Origin: Phallusia fumigata
Lineage: Eukaryota > Chordata > Ascidiacea > Phlebobranchia > Ascidiidae
DNA length: 64,000 nt
Reading direction: 5' to 3'
Assembly: GCA_008931825.1 (NCBI GenBank)
Contig: QXVZ01010116.1
Location: forward strand, 17,533 to 81,532
Part shown: positions 1 through 12,800 of the stretch, piece by piece
Layout of the letters: the number at the start of each line of letters is the position of its first letter
Position numbering within the stretch: the stretch's first letter is position 1
Position numbers and translations under genes: made by a program
The notes under the pieces: generated by a model
The model's input: only the letters and a program-made list of their open reading frames with translations
Told to the model about the DNA's origin: nothing
The model's database searches: none

Positions 1-894
1 AGCTTTCATTACGTTGTCAATTCCCGCAATCATTGCTGATGCTGTTTCTTGTACATCTTCAAATGCCTTTTTATTTGAAAGCCTATGGGAAATCAGCAAC
101 TATGTTTTAGTCAGATAAAGTTTGTGATTATAAAGATCTTATCAGGTTTTGTGACATACTTTGATCACCAAAACCGAATAAAATACATTTTTAATGGAAG
201 AGGCAACGAAAGTATCTTGGGGATGAAAAAAATATTTTACCGCAACAATGTCTCAGTCTGGTCAGATATGGCATTAATGGCAGTATGCTGAGCGTTTGAG
301 TCTACTTCGGAGATAATCTGAGTTAAACTTCCGATCGCACTGCACGACTGTTGAATTTCTGTAAAAAACAAAATTTATGCTTAAAATGAACAGTTTTCTG
401 TTTATGGCTACTTGCCGTCTAAATCGCTGTCAATGTTGATACGGGAGACAACAGCATCCATTAGTTTAGATCTGATGGTCATTCTTTCCCGCTCGTGGTT
501 TTTTGTATTTGATGTTTTATTTGATAAATCGCTGTTCACGTATGTTTCCTGTTTTAAGCAAGTTTTACAATTAAATTTTGGTTTGTAACATGCAAATCTC
601 TTCTGTTCAATACTATTTAAATACGGAACACACAATCCATTTAAAAGGTAGGCGAAATTCGTTGACGCATGAGAAAATAATATTTTATATTTTAGACATC
701 ACGTTGCTACAGTTGATGCAGTAAAAAGGTAAATAGTAAAACAATTCCCAGTCGAAATCATTTGTTAAATTTACCTGCTGGGATTGCGTATTGAGGATAC
801 TTGATACAGCTGTCGAAATTTGCGTTAATTCCTGGGTGTTTGATATCACAGCACTAGAGTCAGTGATATTTGTTAAAGACTCGATTGATATATT
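1..894 (-). CDS. Post-REJ linker exons leading toward GAIN/GPS (runs off left edge)
   Basis: Exons 775-894 (ISIESLTNITDSSAVISNTQ), 416-548 (MTIRSKLMDAVVSRINIDSD), 241-358 (SCSAIGSLTQIISEVDSNAQ) and 1-82 (FEDVQETASAMIAGIDNVMK). Phases 0, 1, 2 agree across all joins. Helical, Ser/Thr/Asn-rich segments with 'L..itd....is..el.qis' match the region of polycystin-1 between REJ and GPS. The donor after 416 is GC (GACG|GCAAGT), confirmed by phase. Confidence 0.75.
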
Positions 895-3800
895 CTGCAA
901 AGCAAGACACCAACAATAAAAACTGAAAACTTATCCTCTAAAATTGGTTTATTGCTTGGCAAAATTGTACGTTTGCGATAGTACGTTCCATTGTTGCACG
1001 CTGAAAAATTCGATTACCTGGGATTCAAAAACTCGTACAGTTAAATTTAAAGAAGTGGACTCTCCGTATTCATCCCAAATTCTAACATGCACTCCAACCC
1101 TGTAAATGAAATATTTTTATTACTAAAATAACCAAGAACCAAACTTAACAATTAGAAAAAACGACAGGTCCGTGCACGAATAGTGCAAGTTAGTGAGATA
1201 TTTTTGAGTTGTAAAGGTAGAAAAACCTATTCCAATTACATAAAACGATGTCTAAGTGTCTTTGCTGTTAGCTTTACATCTCAAAACGTCACACAAAATG
1301 CTTTATCTTGACACTGCGAGCAACGCCTCGTTAACACAAACGCCCCTGAGAAACAGGTGCGTTTAAAACGAAAGTAGATTTTTTACTCAGGAGATAAAAT
1401 CAAAGGTCAAATCCTTACACGTTTTTATGTCCGACTATATTTTTGCTTCTGAAATTGTTTAAAGTTGCAATTCTCCAAACAAGTTTACCTGTAGTCTTCA
1501 CTAGATGATCCATGGGGAAGAAATTTGTCAGCTATTAAAGGATTGTTTCCAAATGACAAAAGCATCGGTGTCGCGTTGATGCTAGTGTAAACGTAAACCT
1601 AAACAAGAGAGTCTAGTTCTGAACTGATTCCTCATGAACATAAATGCCAGTACAAAGAAATGTATTGCAGACACAGACGTTTTGTCTGCTTGTGTCTTTC
1701 TGAGCAGCTTTGTAAATAAGAACGTATTATAACAAGCGCAACTATTTTGTTTTTAGTTTATCACCTGATACAACAAGACAAATTCGTTGTTAGTTATTGG
1801 TGTGCTCCGGTCAACGTATAACCCTTCATCTTTCCACCCGAAGCACGTGATAGTGAAGGTGTCATTCATTTCAATGCCTTAAAAACACAGTTTTAAGATT
1901 ATTACAAAAAAAGCTTTATACCGTCGCATCAAAAAAGCTTTAAAATTTTTCCATACCTTCCAGTGGTTCAATATCACAACTTCCACCATACGGCGGAAGA
2001 TTTGTAATTAACTCAGTTTCGCTCCAGCCAGGAGTCGTAAAGTCAACTTCGCCGTTTACTCTAACCCGATATTTCATTCCAGGTATTAAGGAATTCGGTC
2101 GAATCACCAAGTACGGTCCAGAAACACCTACATTGAAATTTAATTTATTTGTACCGTTTTGACTAAATTTCTTCGCTACACATGCTAAAAAACTTTTTTT
2201 TATCCAGCAATAGATTCTCAAGGTTGTATTTGTGGAAAAAGTTTATACGAATCTTAGTAGCACAACATGATTGATAATTTCGCTACTTTTTTAAGAATTT
2301 CTCACCAACGGATGACATTTTATCCAAATCATATACAGGAACAAACTCCTCGTCTGTTGTCTCTCTGCGTAGTCTCCTTTTATTTCCCTTACTCACAAAC
2401 AAAGACCACCTCAAAGACAGCGAAGAATTTGCTCCAAATAAAGTTTCGTTCAAGGCAGTGGAACCGTTGTTAATAGATGTCGTTACATTGACTAGCAGGG
2501 TAAGGGTGTTTCTGGTGTTTGTTTTCAAGTTGCAGTTATATTTGCACACAATTCTAAAAAATATAAAAGTGTTTTCATAAAGTTTTTGTGACACGATACC
2601 TTCGGTTGTAACACAATGTATATCGTAAATCACATGGGGAAATATAAAGTAGTAATAGAAGTACAGAATAACAATTGATAGTATTGGATAAAAAGTGTAT
2701 CATAAAAAATGATTTAAGGAAACATCTCTACTCAATAACAGATGGATCTCCACGTGAAATATCGAGGACTTGAAAAGAATAAGCAATACGATCGGTGAGG
2801 GGATCTTTCATTCTAACACGTATGAGATAGCTCGCCCCAGCTTCAAACAGACTCGTGTCGACCTTTGAAATATCATGTATCACAGAATAATAAAAAGAAA
2901 GACAAAATAGTTTGATAAAGTACAAGGTGGATTGCTGTAAACACATTTTCGACTTTACCGTTAAAAAGCCACACGATGTGGATTCTTTCAAAACAAGTGA
3001 TTCGCAATGTTCACTTTTTCCAATTGTTGCCTTCGGATAGTAACCACTTGTCACACAAACTGTGGATGATTGGTAAAATTGAAACAACAACGAATTTTCT
3101 GCAAAAATATAAGACGGTAAAAAAAGATTTAACAAAATACAAATTCAATATCCGCCTACCAGGAATATGGCATCTGTGAGTTACGTGCATACAAGTATTG
3201 GCTTCGATAGGTTCACCATTTCCACTCAATTCCGTATCGTATACGCTGGTGGCTTTATAAGGCATTTGCGAAAAATGTAGCTCGCTGATTGAGGTATAAC
3301 AGCTAGAAAGATTTTCGCATTTGACTTTCAACTTTTCCAGCCAATTTGTGTCACTGTTTGCTTGGCTAGAATTTATTTCAAACAAAGATTGTTACTTTTT
3401 AGGTCCCTAAACAATTTTCTGTTTTTTTGTTGATTGCTAACGTACTTGGAGCTATTGAGATATATCAGAGAGGAAAATTGCAACACACGATAACTATTTG
3501 GGCATTCTATGTCAATGTATCCACAGAAAATGGACTCAGACCAACCTGCATAAAAAATACAGGTCGGTTAAAACGATGCGACAACTAAAAGCAAGCTTAA
3601 CAACTTGTAAAAAATTTACCCAATTTTCCGTCAAACATTAAATCGATTTCATCTTGCAAATTTAGTACGTTTTCCTCCAAATAAATATCTTTGTCAACTC
3701 GATATGGGCAGGACCATGCGAATTCAAATTTGCTGTAATTTAGGTTTGGTTTTAGTTCTTCCAAACTGACTTCTACCGGGTCATAAGATGACGATGCAGC

Positions 3801-6800
3801 ATCCATTATAACCACATCACCATAACCAACTGCTCGACGAACACCGTATTGTACACCCGCCACAAGGGGCGGTCGAACTATGTTAACGTAGACACAATCA
3901 GAAGCATTGATACCAACTTCGCCGTCCATGGCTACATTAGTGCAAATCAAATGAAGACCGATAGGCAAGAATCTTTTTGGCACCGTGATGCCTTCAGACT
4001 TATTTGTGTATTGAAGCTCGACGGTTTTTCGAAACTTGATTTGTGGATTTGCAAATCGTTGGGCCGCTGATGGAAGTGTTACGTAGATATCACCTTCTTC
4101 CTTCCTGCTTATCTCCGTCCCAGGGTTGAAGGTTGAATTATCGTAAGTCACTTTGAATATTTGATACGCATCCCACCGTATTGCGAATTTATTAGTAGAT
4201 CGGCAGTTGAGACGAATTATTGAGAAGAGGCGAAACTCCACAATGCTCGCAATGCGCTGAGGCTCGTCGAGGGAATTTTGATTTCCTTTCTCGATTAAAA
4301 CATAAGGATAATCGCAGAGTATCTCGGTCACTGTTAAATCGCTGGACGTGGTTTGACGAGAAACGTGATTGAAACCCAACGCACGAATCTGTAAAAAAAT
4401 AATGTATTCGTACCATACGAATTGCAGTGTCCGTTGTAAAAATTCCCTTACCGTTTGTACGCCTGGACTTGTGTAATTGTGCTGGTATGTAAAGTAAAGA
4501 AAACCTGATCCGTTACTTAGATCCCCTGAATATTCATAAAATATATTGTTGACTCCATAAAAATCTGACTGATTTTCCATTAACAAATAAAAATTGTAAG
4601 GATTGATTCGATTATCTTCCAAACACTCAGCGGTGGTGCCAAAAGCTACTTGCGGTGTTAAATCGCCAGGATCAATAACAAAGCACGAATTGGTTCCAAA
4701 CTAAAAACAAAAAATTGGAAATAAGTAAAATGTTTGCCATACACTTCACGACATCTAACCACCTTTTCCACAAATAGTGTCAGGTTTGCTGTTTGATTCA
4801 CAGTTGGAGGTTCGAGGATCGTAAACTTTAAATTTTCAACAACCTCCAAAATGTTTGTTTTTAATTCTGCAACTGATGAACTTATAGGGTTAGAAACTTT
4901 CACACTGACAATTTTTGTCCCAGGATAATCAAAGGCCACAAGCAAAGACGACTCTCCAGCAAATTGTGTTGAATCTTGCTTTTCTGCAAACTCTGATCCA
5001 AGTGCCTCGAGCTGCGCCAGGGAAACTTTTTGTAGGAGTTTGACGTTTACCCCAAATCTGTTTTGTAATTTAAAGATTTAAAAAAACACGGTAAACGTTC
5101 TGTGTGGACATTTCTTTAGCCTATTTTACCACTACCCTTTTATCTTATAGTAAAAGAGATAGTAAATTTAGCAGTGGTTTTCCAAAATAATGTGAAGGTA
5201 CGCTTAACGTACGGGAAGGTACGTGTCCTTTTATTATTCGTGCCGAAGAAACACCGTGGAAAAGAAAAAATTATCGTACAGCATTTAAAACTCAAATTCT
5301 TTTGGGCGTGAAGTCATGAATTAATTGTACATTAAAGTTTAAACCAACCTTTTTATGGGCCGATGTGTAATATCTGCCTGCAGTTCGTTTTCCAACAAAA
5401 AAGCTTCAAGATTTTCGCTTGTGTGCCACATAATGTGGACTGTAACGTTTTCCGGAAAAATTTGCCACTGCATTGTAAAATTAGACCCGCAGTCGATTGT
5501 GGTTCGAAATACAATAGCTCGGTTCAAAGGAAAGTAAGTTTCTGTATTCCTATCAAAGTAAATTGACGTTAATGCTTAGAAATTTGACCACACTTGAGTT
5601 GAATATTTTACTTGGTATTTCCTGATTTTCCGTAAAACGCGTTGTATAACTCAGATCCATCTAAAAATACGTCGACTCCGGTCGTTTCACTAAGATCGAT
5701 GAACTGAGCGGAGATACGTGCTGCTTTAACTGCATCAAAAACATGAATTGATTTCGGAAAAAGACTTTCCTTGTAACTTATGGCGTTTGAGAAGTTGAGT
5801 TGTAAGTCGTATTTTCCAGGCCTTTTGTACAAATGCGTAAACTCAGCGACAAACTCAGATGCGATGGGAAATGTAGAGACCACCAGGTCAGATGTTCCAT
5901 CCCCGTAAAAAATGTGATAATGAATATATGAACCATTCAAAGCTCTTGACTGAAAAAAGAGTGACTGGTTTACAAACGCATTGATAAATTGCCCTTGCGT
6001 AAAGTTGTAAATTCCTTTAGAGTTAGGAATTTTGGAACTAAATATATCAAGACTCGTTGTGCAGATATATTCCACCAGTAGAAAAGAGTACGCTAGGTTC
6101 AATGAGCTAACATGATTGGATAGTGCAGCTATTATTTCAACTTTCCCGAGGTTCTTCCTCGTCAGGACAAAAGTTGCAGGAAATAGACCTAAAATATTAA
6201 AACAGTTTTAAGCGAATTGAACACCGCTAGATAATGGGAAGCGAATGCCAATATATATTTGTATGTATATATTGCAAACATAATGAAGAATGTAAAATAT
6301 ACCCCATTTCATTTAAACAAAACTAACCTGTCTCGTAGATATTATGACTTTCCAATAGGATAGTTTGCATGTTTGCGTTTAGCCAGGTTACTCGGACATC
6401 AGTTGCCCAACCATCAACGGAATCATTCCTTAAACCATTACCTAGGTTTTCTAAATGAGCATCAAGAGTTACAACGCCAGGAGGAAATTCTATAACATCC
6501 ACTTGATCCATAACTAGCACAAGATCCCCTCCAGTGAGGGAGTTTTCGACTATTATTGGTTGACTATTGTTGAGAATGAGTTGTCCAAAAACATTCCAAA
6601 CAGTAAGTGAAGGCAGGTATCTTCCAGGAGCAAAATAGGTGTGTGTAAAAACGTGCAAATCTGGTTGATCAGGGGATGACCGATAAAAGTTTTCTACAGC
6701 TGTAACCTTACTTGAATTGTCACCAAAATCAAGAGTGTACAATGGAACAGAGCCACTTTCGAGCTCCACTGTCATTTCTAGGTTTTCTTTTTGTGCTTCT

Positions 6801-9800
6801 AAATATCTAGAACAGCAAACATATCAAATATAATAACGTTTAAATGTTGTGGTTTCCTAATTTGTCGGATAAAACTAATAGCAAAAAACGATACAGTTTA
6901 CTAATGCAAACGATAGTTGGGAGGTACTGTAAAAACGCAAATAAGCACAACAAAAAATACAGGAACCAAATTTGCGACGGTAAAAATACCTTTTTGATGT
7001 TGCATAAAACTTTACTCCAACTAGTGACAAACCAATTCTTGTAGTCATGCTTACGTTTATACGACTCACGTTGTTGTACAGGAACATTGATATGTTAAAA
7101 TATCCTACTTCCGTGTAACTGAAATACAAAAATTTGTGTAGAAAATAAAACAAATTTAAAGATTCATTTTGGACTATTGAAAACCGTAAATTGTTTGTCT
7201 GGAATTACCATGAAAATATCTTACACAGTGCATGGTTTTTAGAATTTAATTGAAAAAACACAGGTTGATGCAGTTGATCAAAACGCAACAAAGTTGTTGG
7301 CCACAATGGTTACATGAGTTATGTGCGAAAGTTGCTGGAAAGTACAATACAATTTTTCAATATGATTATTACGTGACTGATGATATTGCTTTTCTGAAAC
7401 ATTATAGTAAAATTTTAGTTTTGCTATTGCTAATGTTCCTAACAAAATTTCTTTCATTTTGACAGATAATGTCACCTGCATTGGCTTGTGTAAGTAAACT
7501 AAGAAAGTATATATTCGTTTGAAGATAAATATACCTGTGAGGTATTTCAAACGTTTCAGATTGAAAAAAGTTTAGATAATGTGTTTCGCAAACAGTGTCG
7601 TCTCCGAAACAAACATTAACATATCCGTTGGGTGCAGGACGCGCGTGATGTAACGTAGATACTGATGGAACACCAGGTTTGAGCACTGGTTCTGTTGTCA
7701 ATATTGTCCCAGCCACGGAAAGCTCCACATAAACAGAAACTGAGTTAGTGATAATGCCAAGTGAGTTCACAGCTAATACTCGAATTTCATAACGACCGGC
7801 TTGACCATACGATTCACAAATCGATCTGCAAAATAAACAAACATTATGCGATTTATTTAATTAACCCATATATATTTTTGAGCAAACGCGGCAACCCAAA
7901 CCAACAAATGTTATCTTCTAATGAAGCAAAATTTACCGTGAAAAGCATTCGTCAAATCCACAAACTTCCACAAAGTTCTTGTCCTTGTTATTCGGGTCTC
8001 CAAAATCCCACTTGACAAGGATGTTAGTTCCATGTCTAATCGTTAGTGTCAAGCAAAACTGCTGCCCCACAAGGAGGTATCTTTTATTATTGACAACAGC
8101 TAACTGCAATCCGGTAATGGGAACTTCCAATGTGACGTAGGAAACGATTGTCGAAATTGGTCTGGTGACTAAATTGTAACAAGACAACACTAAAATGTAC
8201 GTAGAAGCTAAACCAAATTTGGAACAGGACTCTTGATAATTTGGTGCATAAGTAGTCTTTGGTATTTGGGCGTAACCCTTGTTGTCGAAATTGACAAAAT
8301 AAAAGAGGGAATCGTTAGAAGTGACAGATTGCACTGGTTCAGCAACCTCTGGAACAGAGAAGTTGGCAAACTTCAGTGCCCATTTTAGTTGAGAACCTGT
8401 CGAAATGCTCCAGTGGTGTTTGAAAATGTCACCAAACGCAACAACTGCTTCAGTGGAAGCTACGAGATGACGAATCCGACTCACTATTACAGATGTGCTT
8501 TCAACAAACCAACTGTTTAGACGGTTCCAACAGGTTACTGTAGTCTTGTAAACTCCCTCTGTGTGGTATCGATGATATGCAGTAGGTATGGGTAATTTTT
8601 TTACACCTACTGTTTCATGAGGGGAGCCATCGTTGTACTCCCATCTACAGGTCATCTCCAAGCCTGTAAGTGCAAATGTTTCTACTGCCACAAGTTGTCC
8701 AGGTTCCGAAATCACTTGTCGAATGAATGCAAGTTTTACTTTCTCTATGGACTCCCTGACGTTGAAATGCACGACAGATATTGCTGAAGAATATCTGACG
8801 GAACTGACAATCTCAAGTTGTATGTTGTATTCTCCGGGCTGTTCATAAAAATGATAAAGTTGCAGGTGACCAGCTTCATGAACATTCGTGTAAGAGGTAT
8901 AATTGCTTCCATCTCCGAAATCTATATTAAGGAAAATTCGCAACAGACCACAGGAGCAGTAATATACTCCGACGATATGGTCTCCATAGGGGTCGCAACA
9001 GAGAATCTTTTGTATGGCAACGACGATTTGCTGATTGACGTCCACAGGCCCACTTGGCTCTACGATTAATTCAGCCTCAGATACTGGAGCTCGAGAGTAG
9101 ACAGTAAACAAACTGTCGAAAGCATATACTGTAGCGTTGACACTATTTCCGCATCTGTATATTCCACCATATTGAACGTAGCCACAGAAACTAGAGCATT
9201 TAAAATCTGGTTTACTGTTTTGATATGAGAAAAGGCCAACTGGATGTAAGTTTCTACTGCGGTTATAATGGCAAAGCGATTGGGTTTCCGGACCTGGAAC
9301 GTCGTGCAGTGACACGTTCCAAGCAAAGCAAATGCAATTATCAAGTTGGAGCATCGACAGGACAGAATTTCTTCTTTTTCTGCAGTACCGACGGCAGGAG
9401 ACGGAGAGATCGTAAGAACCAAGTGGTTTGTACAAGTATGACTTTAAATTGCCCAAATTATAAAATGTCGTTCCAACCACATCAGGAATTTCAGAACAAC
9501 CACGCAATAATGGATCTAGACGAAGTCAAAAATTGTAAACAAAGAAAAATATTAATGCCAAAAGAAAAAGCTGACCTTTTGCAAACGGCATTGAGCACAC
9601 AACGCTACTGGACAAATATTGTTGAGATGAAAGAAAGAACCACTGATAAAAGGACCGGGACCCTTCAACTGATCTTACAGCGCCCACGGTCGTTCCGTCA
9701 CTCGCCGTAATGCGAGCATCCGTATAGAATGCGTTAAATGTCCGCTAAAAATAAACAGGTTTCATCCCTGGTCGTTTCATAGTTCGTTAATATATGTTAT

Positions 9801-12800
9801 TTAAGCCCACTTTCTGTCACTTACCTCATCCAGGAGGCCTAGCTGAGTGTGCTGCCATACGAGCATATTTCTGACCCTTGAATATTTTACATCAAAATAG
9901 AACCTAAGCGCTTTTCCCGCAGCAAATTTTTCATCCAAAAATTCTTGCAGTTTGTATTGTTCTGCCAACGATGTAACACCAGGTAGTGTTGCGCCGACAT
10001 CCGCACAAATACGCTGTGCCTGCTCGAAGGTTGCGTCGGTGTCAAAAACCTTGAAGCAATTTTCACCGATTTGATGCCAGCCCGTCAGACAGCCACTCCC
10101 TGAAATAATCGCTGCTTTTAAAACTTTTCACATTGGGCGTGCCATAACAGACATATTAAAACTAAATGTAACTTTTTTCACACGAATCCCTTTTATACCA
10201 AAAGTAAATGAAGCATTTACTTTGCACTCTTACAATCAGGACCGTATATTAGGTATACAGGATTTTTGTATACACTCATTACCTGGATTTAATAGGGAGT
10301 TGAAGAAAATGTAAGTGTGTTATTTAACCGAAAATCTTGCGACCCATGTAAAAGTGAATAAAAGAAACGCAACATTGCGCAGGTAAAGCGAAAACATTGT
10401 TTTACTATCATTTACAAAAACACTTGTTTTCTCTGCCTGACTTCTTCGTTTTTAAAGGTTTCCTAGTAAGCTTAAGCGTTTTTTATAGTACCAATATTCA
10501 AATTTTCTGCTAATGACTTCAATTCAAGTAGAGGGTGTTTAAATAGTGCACAAAGTGTGGTTTCGTGGTATTTTTTCATGATTGGGGTTCCGAGGTCAGA
10601 TAATGATACTTTTCGCCACCACACAAGAGGTTTTTTTCAAATTTACCTCACCTAGATAAATAAACGGCAGACCGTTAACAACGCCATCCCAGAAATGGAT
10701 CTCTCCGATTTCAAGTACACTAAATCCACTTGGATAGTCGCTTCTCCTTCCAATCATAATAGACCAAAATGGGTCAAAAACTTGCTTTTCAGGTCTTGGA
10801 GTTACAATTTTCCTCCAAAAATTGGTATGGGCGACAGGAACGTCATTAAGGAAGAAACTCATTCCTGTAAGAAACAGTTGACACGGTCCCATTACTAAAA
10901 CAGTACAAAAATCAGCCGGGGNTTCACACGAATCCCTTTTATACCAAAAGTAAATGAAACATTTACAGGATTTTTGTTTCACTCATTACCTGGATTTAAT
11001 AGGGAGTTGAAGAAAATGTAAGTGTGTTATTTAACCGAAAATCTTACGACCCATGTAAAAGTGAAAAAAAGAAACGCAATATTGCGCAGGTAAAGCGAAA
11101 ACATTGTTTTACTATCATTTACAAAAACACTTGTTTTCTCTGCCTGACTTCTTCGTTTTAAAGGTTTCTTAGTAAGCTTAAGCGTTTTTTATAGTACCAA
11201 TATTCAAATTTTCTGATAATGACTTCAATACGTTTTCAAGTGGAGGGTGTTTAAATAGTGCAGAAAGTGTGGTTTCGTGGCATTTTTTCATGATTGGGGT
11301 TCCGAGGTCAGACAATGATACTTTTCGCCACCACACAAGATGTTTTTTTTTAAATTTAACTCACCTAGATAAATAAACGGCAGACCGTTAACAACGCCAT
11401 CCCAAAAATGGATCTCTCCGATTTCAAGTACACTGAATCCACTTGGATAGTCGCTTCTCCTTCCAATCATAATAGACCGAAATGGGTCAAAAACTTGCTT
11501 TTCAGGTCTTGGAATTACAATTTTCCTCCAAAAATTGGTATGGGCGACAGGAACGTCATTAAGAAAGAAACTCATTCCTGTAAGAAACAGTTGACACGGT
11601 CGCATTACTAAAACAGTACAAAAATCAGCCGGGGAGTTTTGTAATCGTTCTAATTTGTTTTTGCATAGTTTTATTTTACTGATCGCCTTGCACAAAAAAG
11701 TAAACTATTTTCCTTGTGCGGTGGATATCATCCCAGCTAACAATTTGACGTCCTTTCGACGTAGATTTTTGGTTATGTTTGGTCGATAAGACGTTGAAAC
11801 CGAACGTTTTTTTTACGTAAATGTGTCGACTCCAGACGACGTAGATGCNCAATCATAATAGACCGAAATGGGTCAAAAACTTGCTTTTCAGGTCTTGGAA
11901 TTACAATTTTCCTCCAAAAATTGGTATGGGCGACAGGAACGTCATTAAGAAAGAAACTCATTCCTGTAAGAAACAGTTGACACGGTCGCATTACTAAAAC
12001 AGTACAAAAATCAGCCGGGGAGTTTTGTAATCGTTCTAATTTGTTTTTGCATAGTTTTATTTTACTGATCGCCTTGCACAAAAAAGTAAACTATTTTCCT
12101 TGTGCGGTGGATATCATATTCATACCATAAGTTGTGTAATTTGTACTTTTTTTTCAAAAAAAAAACGAAATATGGCAGGAAACTGTTATGGACCAAGAAT
12201 CACCTCAAACACATGCTTCACAGCAATGACATTTAGTTTTATTAAATCAACTGCTGTACATGTGCAAAGACCAAAGAACATATTTTTGACCAAAAAACCT
12301 ATGTTTTTTCACAATGCTTCAATATTCTGTTATTAGCCTCCATGGTGATTTTATTTGAAAATTAATTACCTGATCAAGCAAGTTTAAGCATACAGAGGTA
12401 CCCACCACTATCTGGATGCCATGAGATTCTTATTAATGCGTACTCGCTGGGTTTGTAAGAAATGTCTAACTTCCATATCTTTAATCCAGTTGAAACTTCA
12501 GCAAAATATCGACCTGACCACTTATAAAAGCTAAACCCACGGGACCAAGGCGCAGTTCCACTGGTAATGACATAACATTCATCTTTCTGAAAAGTATAAA
12601 ATCGCGACTTTGGGTAAAGTTTATGGTTTTGTATTATAATCAGTGTCAAGAAGTCTTACACTTTAAAAAATACTGCTATTTCGAAACATCTAGTTGACAT
12701 TTATAATGCAGAGTTCACTGCTAAACTAACAGCAATTGTAATGGGTAAGTGTTGACGAACATCGTTTATTTTTCGTACCTTGTCGTAGCATTCGGTGAGT

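Noticed and set aside
9225-9710. 161-codon plus-strand ORF
   Set aside because: Antisense to the WSC exon and the second CTLD 5 exon, which have family motifs and matching splice phases.
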